Below are positions 55,427 to 63,574 of a stretch of 64,000 nt of DNA, in pieces. Source of the DNA: Lusitaniella coriacea LEGE 07157 (GTDB lineage Bacteria > Cyanobacteriota > Cyanobacteriia > Cyanobacteriales > Spirulinaceae). Both the position numbers and the translations under genes were made by a program. The notes under the pieces were generated by a model, which ran no database searches, was not told the DNA's origin, and saw only the letters and a list, made by a program, of their open reading frames with translations. Each line of letters starts with the position of its first letter. The first letter of the stretch is position 1. The stretch is taken from NCBI RefSeq assembly GCF_015207425.1, contig NZ_JADEWZ010000022.1, positions 24,809-88,808 of the forward strand, given 5' to 3'.

Positions 55427-56122
55427 ATGACTGACATCAAACAAAATCGTCATCAACTTGAGCGGGAAAATGTTCTTCCCTTCGTCAACCAAATTCTTCA
55501 CGGTGACTGCATTGAGGTAATGCGCCAGATACCTTCTCGAAGCGTACATCTGGTCGTCACAGACCCTCCCTACGGCGTTCGCTACACCTCAAGTGATGGT
55601 CGTAGCATCATCGGGGATAATACCTTTGATTGGCTCTATCCAGCCTTCAAAGAGTCGTACCGCCTACTCAAAAACAACAGTCTGTGCTTCTCCTTCTATG
55701 GATGGCAACGCGCAGATACATTTCTTTACCGATGGCGGAAAGTCGGGTTTAGACCTGTTTCTCACTTCTCCTTTACCAAAAGGTACAGCTCCAAAAAGGG
55801 CTTCGTCTCTGCCCATCATGAAAATGCTTATCTGTTGGCTAAGGGAGAACCGGAAAAGCCGTCTCAACCGCCTCTTGACGTGCAACCCTGGCGCTATACC
55901 GGAAATCGGCTGCATCCCACCCAGAAACCCGTCGAATCCCTCAAAGCCATTATTGCCGCTTACTCACAGCCCGGTGATGTGGTTTTAGACCCTTTTGCCG
56001 GTTCCGGTTCGACGGCTGTTGCTGCCAGGGAGTTGGGACGGCTCTATATCGGCATTGAGAAAGACCCGTCTTATGCTCGCATCGCGCAAGACCGCTTAGC
56101 TCAATTGTCGCAGGTGGCGTGA
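55427..56122 (+). CDS. Beta-class DNA methyltransferase (orphan)
   Basis: The 231 aa product has catalytic motif IV DPPYGVRY near residue 45 and SAM motif I DPFAGSGST near residue 185, followed by GIEKDPSYARIAQDRL. This permuted order (IV before I) is the beta class of N6-adenine or N4-cytosine enzymes. The specificity region between them is short. No restriction enzyme is next to it. It likely protects plasmid DNA or modulates host sites. Unlike the two methyltransferase-like proteins it has its catalytic motif. Confidence 0.9.
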   Translation: MTDIKQNRHQLERENVLPFVNQILHGDCIEVMRQIPSRSVHLVVTDPPYGVRYTSSDGRSIIGDNTFDWLYPAFKESYRLLKNNSLCFSFYGWQRADTFLYRWRKVGFRPVSHFSFTKRYSSKKGFVSAHHENAYLLAKGEPEKPSQPPLDVQPWRYTGNRLHPTQKPVESLKAIIAAYSQPGDVVLDPFAGSGSTAVAARELGRLYIGIEKDPSYARIAQDRLAQLSQVA

Positions 56123-56143
56123 GACACCTCAACAAAACCCTTG

Positions 56144-56174
56144 GGGGCTTTCTACCACTTGATTAGAAAGCCCC
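56144..56174 (+). terminator. Hairpin after the DNA methyltransferase
   Basis: GGGGCTTTCT (56144-56153) pairs perfectly with AGAAAGCCCC (56165-56174). There is no U run, so it may be a processing or protecting hairpin rather than a terminator. Confidence 0.6.
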
Positions 56175-56210
56175 TCATTACAACCGCAAAGGAAATAACA
56201 GGAGAAAACG

Positions 56211-56546
56211 ATGTCAAAATATCAATTCAACCCTCAACGCTACACCATCACTGTTGGGTGGGATAGTCCCCTCAATACCTTCTTCGCTACGGTCTGCGAG
56301 CGGGGAGTGGAGAACGATTTCGACGAACCTACTATTTGGCTGGGAACCCAAGTGGGTGAATACCCCAATGCTTGTCAGTTTTTGAGAGTGTTAAGGCAAC
56401 AGATGAACCAGATTGGCATTACCGATACTGTTTGGTCTCACTCGTTTGCACAAACTCTCGAACAAGACCAAAGATGTGAGGGAAAAGGGTTTAAAGAACG
56501 ACCCGCTGAAGTTCGGCAGTTCGTTTTGAAAAACCAGAAGCCCTAG
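56211..56546 (+). CDS. Hypothetical 111 aa protein
   Basis: It has AGGAGAAAACG before the ATG. It begins MSKYQFNPQRYTITVGWDSP and is soluble and mixed alpha/beta (NTFFATVCERGVEN, FLRVLRQQMNQIG). Similar short proteins occur on cyanobacterial plasmids as far as I recall, but no function is known to me. It is part of the hairpin-separated series. Confidence 0.6.
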   Translation: MSKYQFNPQRYTITVGWDSPLNTFFATVCERGVENDFDEPTIWLGTQVGEYPNACQFLRVLRQQMNQIGITDTVWSHSFAQTLEQDQRCEGKGFKERPAEVRQFVLKNQKP

Positions 56547-56621
56547 ACCCTTTTTGAAGGATGCATGGACGACTTTACTGAATCGCTCCAATTATCTTTC
56601 AACCTAGTTAAAAACGACGAT

Positions 56622-56654
56622 AGCCGACTTTTATTGAAGAGAGTCGGCTTTTTT
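56622..56654 (+). terminator. Hairpin with U run abutting the PIN gene RBS
   Basis: AGCCGACT (56622-56629) and AGTCGGCT (56642-56649) are exact complements followed by T to 56654. GAGGA of the next gene starts within two bases and its ATG is 13 bp away. Confidence 0.8.
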
Positions 56655-56667
56655 CGAGGAGTACCCC

Positions 56668-57174
56668 ATGAACGATCTTCAAAAATCGTCTGTATATATT
56701 GAAACCAGTGTTATTAGTTATCTGACCAGCCAAAACAGTCGCGACCTTGTTCTCGCAGCACATCAGGAAATCACACGAGAATGGTGGGAGTCCCGCAGGC
56801 ATGACTATCATCTCGTTATTTCTGAATTAGTTAACACCGAAATTGAAGCCGGAGACCAAAGTGCCAGTCAAAAACGAAAAGAGTTGGTTCAAGGTCTTGA
56901 TTTTCTCAAAATTGATGAAGAAGCAACTCGCCTTGCCAAAACTCTCATTGAACAGAGAATTTTACCTCACAAGGCTTTTGAAGATGCTCTTCATATCGCA
57001 ATTGCTACGAGAAATAATGTTGATTATCTGATGACTTGGAACTGCAAGCATATTGCCAATGGCGAGATTCAAAAAAGAATTATAAACTTGTATCATTCTT
57101 TGGGATATTCTTCGCCTTTAATTTGTACGCCCTTGGAACTAATGGATCGGTGGGATTATGAACGAGGAAACTAA
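56668..57174 (+). CDS. PIN-domain toxin (VapC-like)
   Basis: The 168 aa product has the PIN layout with the variant first motif VYIETSVISYL, a central acidic VISELVNTEIEAGD, DALHIAIATRNNVDYL and LMTWNCKHIAN. Such E/T-variant PIN proteins are common in cyanobacteria and are predicted RNases. The next gene overlaps it by 17 bp and is probably the antitoxin, so the order is toxin first, the reverse of classical vapBC. Confidence 0.8.
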   Translation: MNDLQKSSVYIETSVISYLTSQNSRDLVLAAHQEITREWWESRRHDYHLVISELVNTEIEAGDQSASQKRKELVQGLDFLKIDEEATRLAKTLIEQRILPHKAFEDALHIAIATRNNVDYLMTWNCKHIANGEIQKRIINLYHSLGYSSPLICTPLELMDRWDYERGN

Positions 57175-57391
57175 GATTTGGGAAGACCCTATTGTTGCTG
57201 AGGTTCGAGCGATTCGAGAGGCTCACGCTCGTCAATTCAACTATGACTTGACAGCAATTGTTGAGGACTTAATGCAAAAGCAACGGCAAAGAGAAGCTGA
57301 AGGGGTAAGGTTCGTCACGTTCCCTCCTCCTGGAGAACGGACGCAAAACCCATCCGATACCTCTCAATCGAATTTAGACGAAACTGTTTAG
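57158..57391 (+). CDS. Probable antitoxin partner of the PIN protein
   Basis: The 77 aa product begins MNEETKIWEDPIVAEVRAIR and continues as a helix (FNYDLTAIVEDLMQKQRQRE) with a proline-rich, disordered tail. No standard DNA-binding fold is seen. The 17-bp overlap with the PIN gene shows translational coupling, and the DPIVAEVR-x-IRE start recurs in partners of this PIN subgroup as far as I recall. A hairpin begins at its stop codon. Confidence 0.65.
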   Translation: MNEETKIWEDPIVAEVRAIREAHARQFNYDLTAIVEDLMQKQRQREAEGVRFVTFPPPGERTQNPSDTSQSNLDETV

Positions 57392-57414
57392 GGGGGAAAT
57401 CTCCCCCTTTTTTT
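57390..57414 (+). terminator. Terminator at the stop codon of the antitoxin gene
   Basis: AGGGGG (57390-57395) pairs with CCCCCT (57403-57408), followed by a T run to 57414. The left arm begins in the stop codon. Confidence 0.75.
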
Positions 57415-57473
57415 GTCCATTTGCTGAGCATCGAACGGAATATTTCCGGGCAAAATGTCGTAAGAGAACCGAT

Positions 57474-57974
57474 ATGCAATCGAGCCTGAACTTCGATGAC
57501 CTTGTGGCACTCTTAATGGTGCTGTTTACCCTCATCACCACCGTTGCTAATATTCTCCTATGGAACACCACCCGCCAGACAGTTCAACTTCTTCTCGAAC
57601 AGGTACGCCATCAGATTGCTACGGGCTACAGTCAGGCTCAATCTCGCATCATTGACGCACACCGGGAACTCTTCTTGGCGATCCTCAACAACCCTTCGCT
57701 GCTAGAAAGTTTCACCTCGGCTAACGACTTAGACCCCAAGACTTGGGAAATCGAGAAAATTGCTGAATTCCTGATTAACCAGGTCCTCATCGGCTATCTA
57801 AACTTTACCAACGGCATTATCAGCCTCAACCACTTTGACGGCTTTAAACGAGACGCACGGGATGTCTTTGCCTACGAATCCGTGCGCCAGCACTGGCATC
57901 GGGTCAGAGTCGTTCATTCCGATAGTTTTCGCCGCTTTGTGGAAATGGAACTACTCTGGGAGGACGGGAAATGA
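57474..57974 (+). CDS. Membrane-anchored hypothetical protein
   Basis: The 166 aa product has one N-terminal membrane segment (VALLMVLFTLITTVANILLW) and a helical cytoplasmic part (IIDAHRELFLAILNNPSLLE, FGGFKRD-like region, SFRRFVEMELLWEDG). The family recalls small membrane proteins of unknown function in cyanobacteria; no role is assigned. Confidence 0.6.
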   Translation: MQSSLNFDDLVALLMVLFTLITTVANILLWNTTRQTVQLLLEQVRHQIATGYSQAQSRIIDAHRELFLAILNNPSLLESFTSANDLDPKTWEIEKIAEFLINQVLIGYLNFTNGIISLNHFDGFKRDARDVFAYESVRQHWHRVRVVHSDSFRRFVEMELLWEDGK

Positions 57975-58034
57975 AGGCAGGGGGCAGATGGCAGATGGCA
58001 GAAGGAAGAGTGGAAAGCGTCTAAAATAAGCTCG

Positions 58035-58141
58035 TATAGCAAAAGGCAGGGGGCAGATGGCAGACGGCAGAGGGAAAAGGCTTGAAGGATCGAGGTTGGA
58101 TGCTTTGGTGCTTTGTCCTAACTGTTCTGGTGACTGCTATA
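58035..58141 (+). mobile_element. MITE-like element, copy 1
   Basis: It is 107 bp, starting TATAGCAAAAGGCAG and ending TTCTGGTGACTGCTATA, so the ends are TATAGCA/TGCTATA. The same ends and internal TCCTAACTGTTCTGG are found at 60582-60686. No coding capacity. Confidence 0.6.
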
Positions 58142-58168
58142 CATCCAACTGAGGACTTCTTTTTACAG

Positions 58169-58519
58169 ATGAGCTATAGAGAGCAATTTATCTGGCAACG
58201 TAGCATTCAGCTTTCTGTCAAGTGCTATCAACTCACGAAACATTTTCCTCAATCAGAGCTGTATGGATTAACCAATCAAATTCGGCGCTCTAGCGTCTCT
58301 GTTGGCTCAAATATTGCTGAAGGCTATGGAAGACAAACGAAAAAGGAGTACATTCAGTTTCTCCATATCGCATTAGGCTCTTTGCGCGAACTCGATACAC
58401 AATTAATCATTGCCAAAGAGGTGGGATTAGCTGAGCCCAATTTGTTTGCTCCTGTCATCAATGAAGTCGATGAAATGCAAAGAATTCTGGTGTCAACCTT
58501 AAATAAGCTGAAGACTTAA
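58169..58519 (+). CDS. Four-helix bundle protein (S23/IVP family)
   Basis: The 116 aa from ATG 58169 show the family landmarks WQRSIQLSVKCYQLTKHFP, YGLTNQIRRSSVSVGSNIAE, GYGRQTKKEYIQFLHIALGS and ELDTQLIIA. These small proteins were first found in 23S rRNA intervening sequences and are also widespread as free-standing genes; the function is unknown. The frame extends upstream into the MITE-like element, which may supply its leader. Confidence 0.85.
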   Translation: MSYREQFIWQRSIQLSVKCYQLTKHFPQSELYGLTNQIRRSSVSVGSNIAEGYGRQTKKEYIQFLHIALGSLRELDTQLIIAKEVGLAEPNLFAPVINEVDEMQRILVSTLNKLKT

Positions 58520-58575
58520 AACCCTCACCCTTCATCCCCCCTTCTGCCATCTGCCTCCTGCCTTCTGCCTTCGTC

Positions 58576-58788
58576 TCAGACTAGAGATGAGCGCAGAAAA
58601 TCAATCAGTTCTGGAGTAATTTCGACAACCGCTTCATGGTCGGGAATCCCCATTTCCGTACTCGTGCCTTGAGCCAGTTTGCTGCCCTGCACAAAAACTC
58701 GCCCCTGCTCGTCTTGATACAGTGCCGGACACATCCCGCTATTACAGAGGCGGGCAAGAACTTTCAAGTTGTTTGTTGAGTGAGACAT
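58576..58788 (-). CDS. Small hypothetical protein, 70 aa
   Basis: ATG 58788 gives MSHSTNNLKVLARLCNSGMC followed by PALYQDEQGRVFVQG and an acidic helix EITPELIDFLRSSL. It resembles short proteins that accompany cyanobacterial toxin-antitoxin or regulator genes, but no family is assigned. It is divergent from the 64 aa gene, 110 bp away, and a shared control region is likely. Confidence 0.5.
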   Translation of the reverse strand: MSHSTNNLKVLARLCNSGMCPALYQDEQGRVFVQGSKLAQGTSTEMGIPDHEAVVEITPELIDFLRSSLV

Positions 58789-58898
58789 AGCAACAGATGA
58801 ATATCTTTCAGTGATAGAATACCACAACAGAAGCTAGTAGAAGCCACTAGATTTTATTAGAAGCATCTGAACCGGGCGTGCAACAGGGGGATACCATT

Positions 58899-59093
58899 AT
58901 GGATGACCCGTATGATTATGAGTTGGTGAGTCAACGAGATCGTATATCTATTGATGTCAGTGACATCCGAGAGGAAATCGAAAACTGTCGCTCTGATGTG
59001 GCTTGGAGCGAACTCCCTTTATCTGCCAAGCTCAGGGTTTTGATTAAAGAACGGCTGGCTCAACTGCAAGCGGAGAAGAAGGCGGGGAGCTGA
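58899..59093 (+). CDS. Small hypothetical protein, 64 aa
   Basis: ATG 58899 follows a CAGGGGG ribosome-binding site. The product is acidic and helical (DVSDIREEIENCRSDVAW, LSAKLRVLIKERLAQLQAEK). The pattern recalls an antitoxin or small regulator, paired with the divergent 70 aa gene. No toxin is recognised beside it. Confidence 0.5.
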   Translation: MDDPYDYELVSQRDRISIDVSDIREEIENCRSDVAWSELPLSAKLRVLIKERLAQLQAEKKAGS

Positions 59094-59463
59094 GACAGAT
59101 GGCAGAGGGCAGGGGGCAGATGGCAGAAGGTTTGAGCCAGGGGAGAAAGCTTCGCTTTTAAGAGAAGCTGGGGAAGCGAGGGAAGTAAGGGGAGCTGGGG
59201 TGCAGAGGTGCAGAGGTGCAGAGGTGCAGAAGAGAGTCATGCTTTCACCCCGTCACCCCAAATTGGTAATTGGTAATTGCGAATTGCGAATTGAATTCTG
59301 CCTTCATGTTAAGTACACCTGTTCCCACTCAAGGCGCGACAGCTTATACTAAAAGCAACGATTCTTGAGACAGAAAGCCCATTCGAGCGACGGGTCTCAA
59401 ACGGGCTAGTCCCTCACCCCGTCACCCAGTCCGTCCTTTCCCCATTTAAGCGCGTCACAGACT
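59094..59463. repeat. Tandem short repeats in a 370-bp gap
   Basis: GGCAGAN heptamers occur at 59098-59125, GTGCAGAG occurs four times near 59200-59230, and GGTAATT/GCGAATT heptamers occur near 59262-59295. A CACCCCGTCACCC segment precedes the Uma2 gene, as in the 16.3 and 36.6 kb repeats. No gene is seen. Confidence 0.7.
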
Positions 59464-60243
59464 ATGGTCAGCTCTCCGGCTCCTCCTACAACGCAACCAA
59501 ATCTCTCCACCGAACTGGCCGAGTGCGGCTGGCGGACGGTCATCGAAACCCATGCCGATGGCACGACAACCTTTACCCAAATTCCCCTCACCCCTGAAGA
59601 ATTTCTCCACCCCAAGGAAGATTATCGCTTGCCCAACAGCACCTTTCACGACGATGTTGCCGGTCATGCCAAGGATGTCTTGACCCGCCGCTATGCCAGC
59701 GACCCCACCGTTGGGGTCTACCGCGATTTGTTAATCGAATGGGATATTGAAGGGCAAAAAGACCTCTGTCCCGATACGTTTGTGGCCTTTGGCATTAGTA
59801 ACAAGGACCAAAATCGCTCTAAGTTCATTATTGCCAACGAAGGTGCGCGTCCCGCTTTTATCTTGGAAGTGGTATCGCCACGCTATCGCAAAGAAGACCG
59901 AGAGAAGAAGGTTTTAGAATACGCTCGCACCCAAGTTCCAGAGTACGTCATTGTCGATCGCCGCCGCCAGCGAGGAGAGTTGGTCGATGAGGTGTTAGGC
60001 TACCGCTTGGTTGAAGGAATTTACCAACCCATTGCTCCCGATGAGGACGGACGCATTCTCTGTGAAACGGTGGGAGTGCTGATGAGCTTGCAGGAGGGAC
60101 AGTTGGTTATCGAGGATGCCGAAACGGGGGAACGGTTGCTCTCCTCTTTGGAGTTAGAAGCGGCAAAGGAATCCGCCGAGCAGCAAGCCGCAGAAATGGC
60201 AGCACTGCTGGAGCAATATCGAGAACGTTTCGGGGAGTTGTAG
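59464..60243 (+). CDS. Uma2-family endonuclease (DUF820)
   Basis: The 259 aa product has the PD-(D/E)XK-type core of Uma2 proteins: FHDDVAGHAKDVLTRRY, CPDTFVAFGI, PAFILEVVSPRYRKED and VPEYVIVDRRR. A charged coiled-coil tail (LELEAAKESAEQQAAEMAAL) follows. Cyanobacterial genomes carry dozens of these, probably spread by mobile elements; the biological role is unclear. The remnant at 5038-5183 is the tail of a relative. Confidence 0.85.
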   Translation: MVSSPAPPTTQPNLSTELAECGWRTVIETHADGTTTFTQIPLTPEEFLHPKEDYRLPNSTFHDDVAGHAKDVLTRRYASDPTVGVYRDLLIEWDIEGQKDLCPDTFVAFGISNKDQNRSKFIIANEGARPAFILEVVSPRYRKEDREKKVLEYARTQVPEYVIVDRRRQRGELVDEVLGYRLVEGIYQPIAPDEDGRILCETVGVLMSLQEGQLVIEDAETGERLLSSLELEAAKESAEQQAAEMAALLEQYRERFGEL

Positions 60244-60334
60244 CAGACGGCAGGTGGCAGACGGTTTGAGCTGGGGAAGTAAGGGGAGCTGAGGGGCGGA
60301 GGAGAGTCCTGCTTTCTCCCCCATCTCTCCCAAT

Positions 60335-60475
60335 TGCGAATTGCGAATTGAGGTCGAGGGATGGCGAGGTCTCCTCGCCATATCCAATCGACCTGTTGGG
60401 AATTGCGAATTGTCTCCCCTTCTGCCCTCTGCCTCCTGCCTCCTGCCTTCAAGGGCGAAGCCCTTGCCTTTTCCC
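60335..60475 (+). repeat. Repeat C, copy 1, with internal hairpin
   Basis: It begins CAATTGCGAATTGAGGTCGA, contains the stem ATGGCGAGG/CCTCGCCAT (60361-60381) and a closing TCGACCTGTTGG, then heptamers and CTTCAAGGGCGAAGCCCTT. A second copy in the same orientation lies at 62663-62795, on the other side of the HEARO segment. Confidence 0.75.
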
Positions 60476-60522
60476 CTAACCGCAGATACTCTTCCTCTAC
60501 GGTTTACTACTACGGTTTCTCA

Positions 60523-60570
60523 CGGGGACATACCCGTGGACTGTCTTATTTTTCTGCGGGTGTGTCCCCG
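60523..60570. repeat. Inverted repeat
   Basis: CGGGGACATACCCG (60523-60536) and CGGGTGTGTCCCCG (60557-60570) pair with one mismatch around a 20-bp loop. The function is unknown. Confidence 0.6.
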
Positions 60571-60581
60571 CTCTCTTCTCA

Positions 60582-60686
60582 TATAGCAAAAGGCAGAAGG
60601 CAGGAGGCAGATGGCAGAAGGGAAAAGCTTGACGTGTCAAGATTTCAACTGATGCTGTTGTCCTAACTGTTCTGGCGACTGCTATT
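60582..60686 (+). mobile_element. MITE-like element, copy 2
   Basis: It is 105 bp, TATAGCAAAAGGCAGAAGG to TTCTGGCGACTGCTATT, matching 58035-58141 in the same orientation, with one changed terminal base. Confidence 0.6.
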
Positions 60687-61149
60687 GACCGCGCGCTCGC
60701 GCGAAGGATTTTTTCTGCCCTTTTCCCTTTAACTCCCCGAAATCTTTCGATAACCTCCCTCTAGGAGCTGTGCATCTTTCGCTCAACGCAAAGGCTCGTA
60801 CAGCTACCGTTTGTGGTGACGGCTGCACCTTGGCTTGGGACTTACCACCCCAGGTAAAAAAGGGCGGATTAGCCTCCGCAATGCAGTCGTAACTCTTCGC
60901 GCTGGATGCGTCGAGAGGCGCTTGTCCAGTGCAAGGGAGGCTCGTTGAAGTAATCCTGCACATCCGCAGAGTAATCTCAGCGTTCTATCCCATTGATTGA
61001 GCAGGGGTATCCGGGTGTAGAGAGAAATTTGCCTGTTCATTTTCTCCTCTGCTCCTGGAGCTTCCCCTGCCCCTCTGCTTTTGAGAAAGAGGGCGACCGA
61101 GACAGACCTGCCCTTTTTGGGGAGGCCGCATCAGAGGAAGTGGTGAAAA
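60687..61149. other. About 460 bp with no recognised gene
   Basis: Open frames here lack coding character. As the DNA just before the HEARO RNA it would include the element's left end and any guide-encoding flank, if this HEARO belongs to an IS605-like unit. I could not place that end. Confidence 0.4.
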
Positions 61150-61775
61150 TCCACCCGAGGGGACAGAGGCTACGTGAGGAGGACCCTCATAGGCCATGTA
61201 ACCTCTGCCAGCGTAGGGAGCTTGGGTGTGGTGACAGACTCAACCGGAGGATGACAACTTCGGCGTTCTCAGGAAACTGAGACGGTGAAAAGCTCAACTA
61301 TGAACGGCGGGAAACCGCTTGCTGGTCAGGGTACTGAGAGACGCAAGGCTCAACTGACGAAAAGACCTTACGCGGTAATCCAGGAGCTTTCGCTTTCTGC
61401 CTGGGGAAACCTGAAATGGGAACGGCTCAGCCGTCAGCGTAAGTGTTCTGCTGGTAACAACCAGCTAGCAACGTGACTCACTATCCAACCTTTGATGCTA
61501 ATCGGGGAGGGTCTGAATTGGGCGACACTGGCTAGGTCGCCACCTGTCTTCTGTCGGACAGAAACCCAGATATCAGACCGGGAGCGGGGAGCAAGTAGGT
61601 GCTGCTTATGGCAGGAGGTCAATCGGCAAGGCAGTCGAGAGACCTTTCGCATCGGGGGTGGTAGCCCGGTTCATCAGCGACTACGAAAGCTCTGAGGAGG
61701 TTTCACCACGCGGTAGACTCTGTAACGCTCTTTGTGGGTTTACCCGTCTTCTCGAATAGAGGCGACGGGTAAATC
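61150..61775 (+). ncRNA. HEARO / IscB omega-RNA homologue (approximate ends)
   Basis: The segment at 61657-61675, GGTGGTAGCCCGGTTCATC, followed by AGCGAC and an AGCTCTGAGG segment, matches my memory of the conserved core of HEARO (omega-RNA of IscB). The surrounding DNA has many paired segments (for example GGCGGGAAACCGC near 61302) and no coding frame. A 10-bp perfect stem, TTTACCCGTC (61739-61748) with GACGGGTAAA (61764-61773), closes the right side. IscB omega-RNAs guide the IscB nuclease and normally lie just upstream of iscB. Here the next gene is not IscB. The 5' boundary is uncertain by 100 bp or more. Confidence 0.7.
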
Positions 61776-62085
61776 ACCACAGCTATAACTCTCGTTCATT
61801 TCGGAGGATTTTGCGCCAATGAACTATCCATTTCACGACAAGACAGTCCACTAATACTTTTGAGGCAGTCCAGAGAGACTGCGTTATTGCATACAGTCTG
61901 CTTCCATAACCTTGTTTGGTGCCAGCTCGTAACTGATTGATTTTATTCGATTTGTTAGAGCTATATGGAAAGCGGGTCGGCGGCGATTGGCGGCGCACGC
62001 TCAGCGTGTAACCGAGACTGCCGCTTTGGGCTTTGGCTGGTTGAGCCTTCAATCAACCAGCACCTTTTATCTGAGGGAAGACGCT

Positions 62086-62679
62086 ATGGGAACTTGTCGC
62101 TTTATCGCTGATACCCCCGTGCAGTTCGTCCGCAAGGTCGCTATCGACTATCTCCGATTTGGATACGTCCGCTATGCTCTACGAGAGATTCCCGATACCA
62201 AAGACCCCGAAATGGTCGATGCTAAGCTCCTTAACTGTTACGACATCACCACCTGCGCTACTCGACGGGCAAGGCGCAGGCACAAGGGGTTCGCTAATGT
62301 CGTCTTCGTTCGCTACCAACGCTCTTTTGTCCTTCTGGCGACTCTGGGAACCCATCGGCTTTTCGACCCGCTCGCCTCTTACGATTTCAGAACCGTTCCC
62401 CTTCATTTCCACGATTACAGTATTGGGGTTCGGCGTGGGGTTCCCTGCGTCCGGGTTCGTCAAACGGTGTGGCGCGATGTCGAGGGGCGATTCGCTCAAC
62501 TGGCGCTCAAACCCAAGGAGGTTATCGAGCGCAAAATCAATGCCCTCCCCTATGCTCGTTTTCCGGGGGTTCTCCGTCAGAAGTTCGCGCTGGTCTGCGA
62601 GATCAATCAGCGACGCAAACGGGCGGGATTGCCTTTTGTCGTCCTCCCCCTGCCTTCATCACTCCCAATTGCGAATTGA
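62086..62679 (+). CDS. Unrecognised basic protein, C-terminus altered by a repeat
   Basis: About 197 aa from ATG 62086, chosen for GAGGGAAG just upstream over an in-frame start at 61987. It is very basic (TCATRRARRRHKGFANVVFV) and predicted mixed alpha/beta (RYQRSFVLLATLGTHRLFDP). No RuvC, HNH or Zn-ribbon motif is present, so it is not IscB or TnpB. The last dozen codons and the stop lie in repeat C, so the original C-terminus is probably lost. An RNA- or DNA-binding role is plausible from charge only. Confidence 0.6.
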   Translation: MGTCRFIADTPVQFVRKVAIDYLRFGYVRYALREIPDTKDPEMVDAKLLNCYDITTCATRRARRRHKGFANVVFVRYQRSFVLLATLGTHRLFDPLASYDFRTVPLHFHDYSIGVRRGVPCVRVRQTVWRDVEGRFAQLALKPKEVIERKINALPYARFPGVLRQKFALVCEINQRRKRAGLPFVVLPLPSSLPIAN

Positions 62680-62795
62680 GGTCGAGGGACGGCGAGGTTT
62701 CCCCACCATGTCCAATCGACCTGTTGGTAATTGGTAATTGCGAATTGGTAATTGCGAATTGTAAATGCCCTCTGCCTTCAAGGGCAAAGTCCTGG
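62663..62795 (+). repeat. Repeat C, copy 2
   Basis: It begins CAATTGCGAATTGAGGTCGA and includes GGCGAGG, a TCGACCTGTTGG segment, AATTGCG heptamers and CTTCAAGGGCAAAGTCCTGG. It is a direct repeat of 60335-60475 with a decayed inner hairpin. Confidence 0.75.
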
Positions 62796-63089
62796 TCATG
62801 AGCTGAGTCCGAGTTTTCGCATCAGTGCCTCTCTTTCTTCTTCTGTGAGGGTGGGTCTGGGGGTTTTCGGTTCTGGCCCGTAGCGGGGGCGTGGCAGGGC
62901 TTCTAGGGCGGCTCTGAGTTGGCTATTGGGAAGTTTGGCTAGTTCTTTGAGGGCGGCTCGAACCACCAGGCTATAGGTGGCGTGGGGAAGCATTGCTTCT
63001 GCCCTCTCCTTGAGTCGCTCCAGGCGGGTGTTGTCTTCTGATGGTAACGAGATGGGGCGGTTCTTGCGCCAGTAGGAGCGGTCGGTCAT
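62796..63089 (-). CDS. Small ribbon-helix-helix-like protein
   Basis: The 97 aa product has RPISLPSEDNTRLERLKERA, a plausible ribbon strand and helix, then YSLVVRAALKELAKL, the second RHH helix, and a disordered C-terminus (PRYGPEPKTPRPTLTEEERE). It lies next to the iteron region and could control copy number or act at an origin of transfer. The fold is inferred by eye. Confidence 0.55.
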   Translation of the reverse strand: MTDRSYWRKNRPISLPSEDNTRLERLKERAEAMLPHATYSLVVRAALKELAKLPNSQLRAALEALPRPRYGPEPKTPRPTLTEEEREALMRKLGLSS

Positions 63090-63149
63090 TTCAGTTATCA
63101 GTCATCAGTTATCAGTGACTACCGCCGGTCGTCGGCAGCTTGGCATCGG

Positions 63150-63280
63150 TTGCTTTTTTCTTTCATCCCCTTTCAAGGGGAGGCTTGTACCTCAAGGAAT
63201 AAGGTAGAAGTCGTGTTTTTCCCTTCTGCCATCTGCCATCTGCCGTCTGCCTTCCAAGGACGAAGTCCTGGTCATGGGGA
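63150..63280 (+). repeat. Partial copy of repeat B
   Basis: GGGGAGGCTTGTACCTCAAG, CTTCTGCCATCTGCC heptamers and CTTCCAAGGACGAAGTCCTGG match the right half of repeat B. The rest of 63090-63570 has no recognised gene. Confidence 0.6.
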
Positions 63281-63574
63281 GTCCTGAATAGTCTGTGTTA
63301 CACACTATTGATAACAGGGCTGAAAACGCCTGAAAAGGGGGAAATTTGACCGTAAATCACCGCTTTTTTGGTGCTTTTTGGTAGGTGTCCCACCAGATTT
63401 TTGTTGTGATAACAGCTAGATAGCTGTCCCACCAAGCCACGGGGAAATTTCCCCAGTTTAAGGGCAAGATTGGGACGTAGAGACGCTTCTTGAAGCCTAC
63501 AACACAGGACGAGGACTCCCTTCTCCCTTCTGTGTTTCTGAGCCTCGCTTTCCTATCTTCTTTTCTCACTCAAT

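Noticed and set aside
60682..61040. Degenerate transposase C-terminus on either strand
   Set aside because: A few cysteine/glycine residues recall TnpB tails but no consistent motif order could be found.
61150..61775. Group II intron
   Set aside because: No reverse transcriptase, no recognisable domain V and no GUGYG 5' end in the right place; the HEARO core fits instead.
61987..62679. IscB or TnpB nuclease
   Set aside because: The protein has no RuvC, HNH, PLMP or zinc-ribbon motif and is too short.
63357..63569. 70 aa minus-strand frame near the iterons
   Set aside because: No homologous features, poor composition, overlaps repeat-rich DNA.
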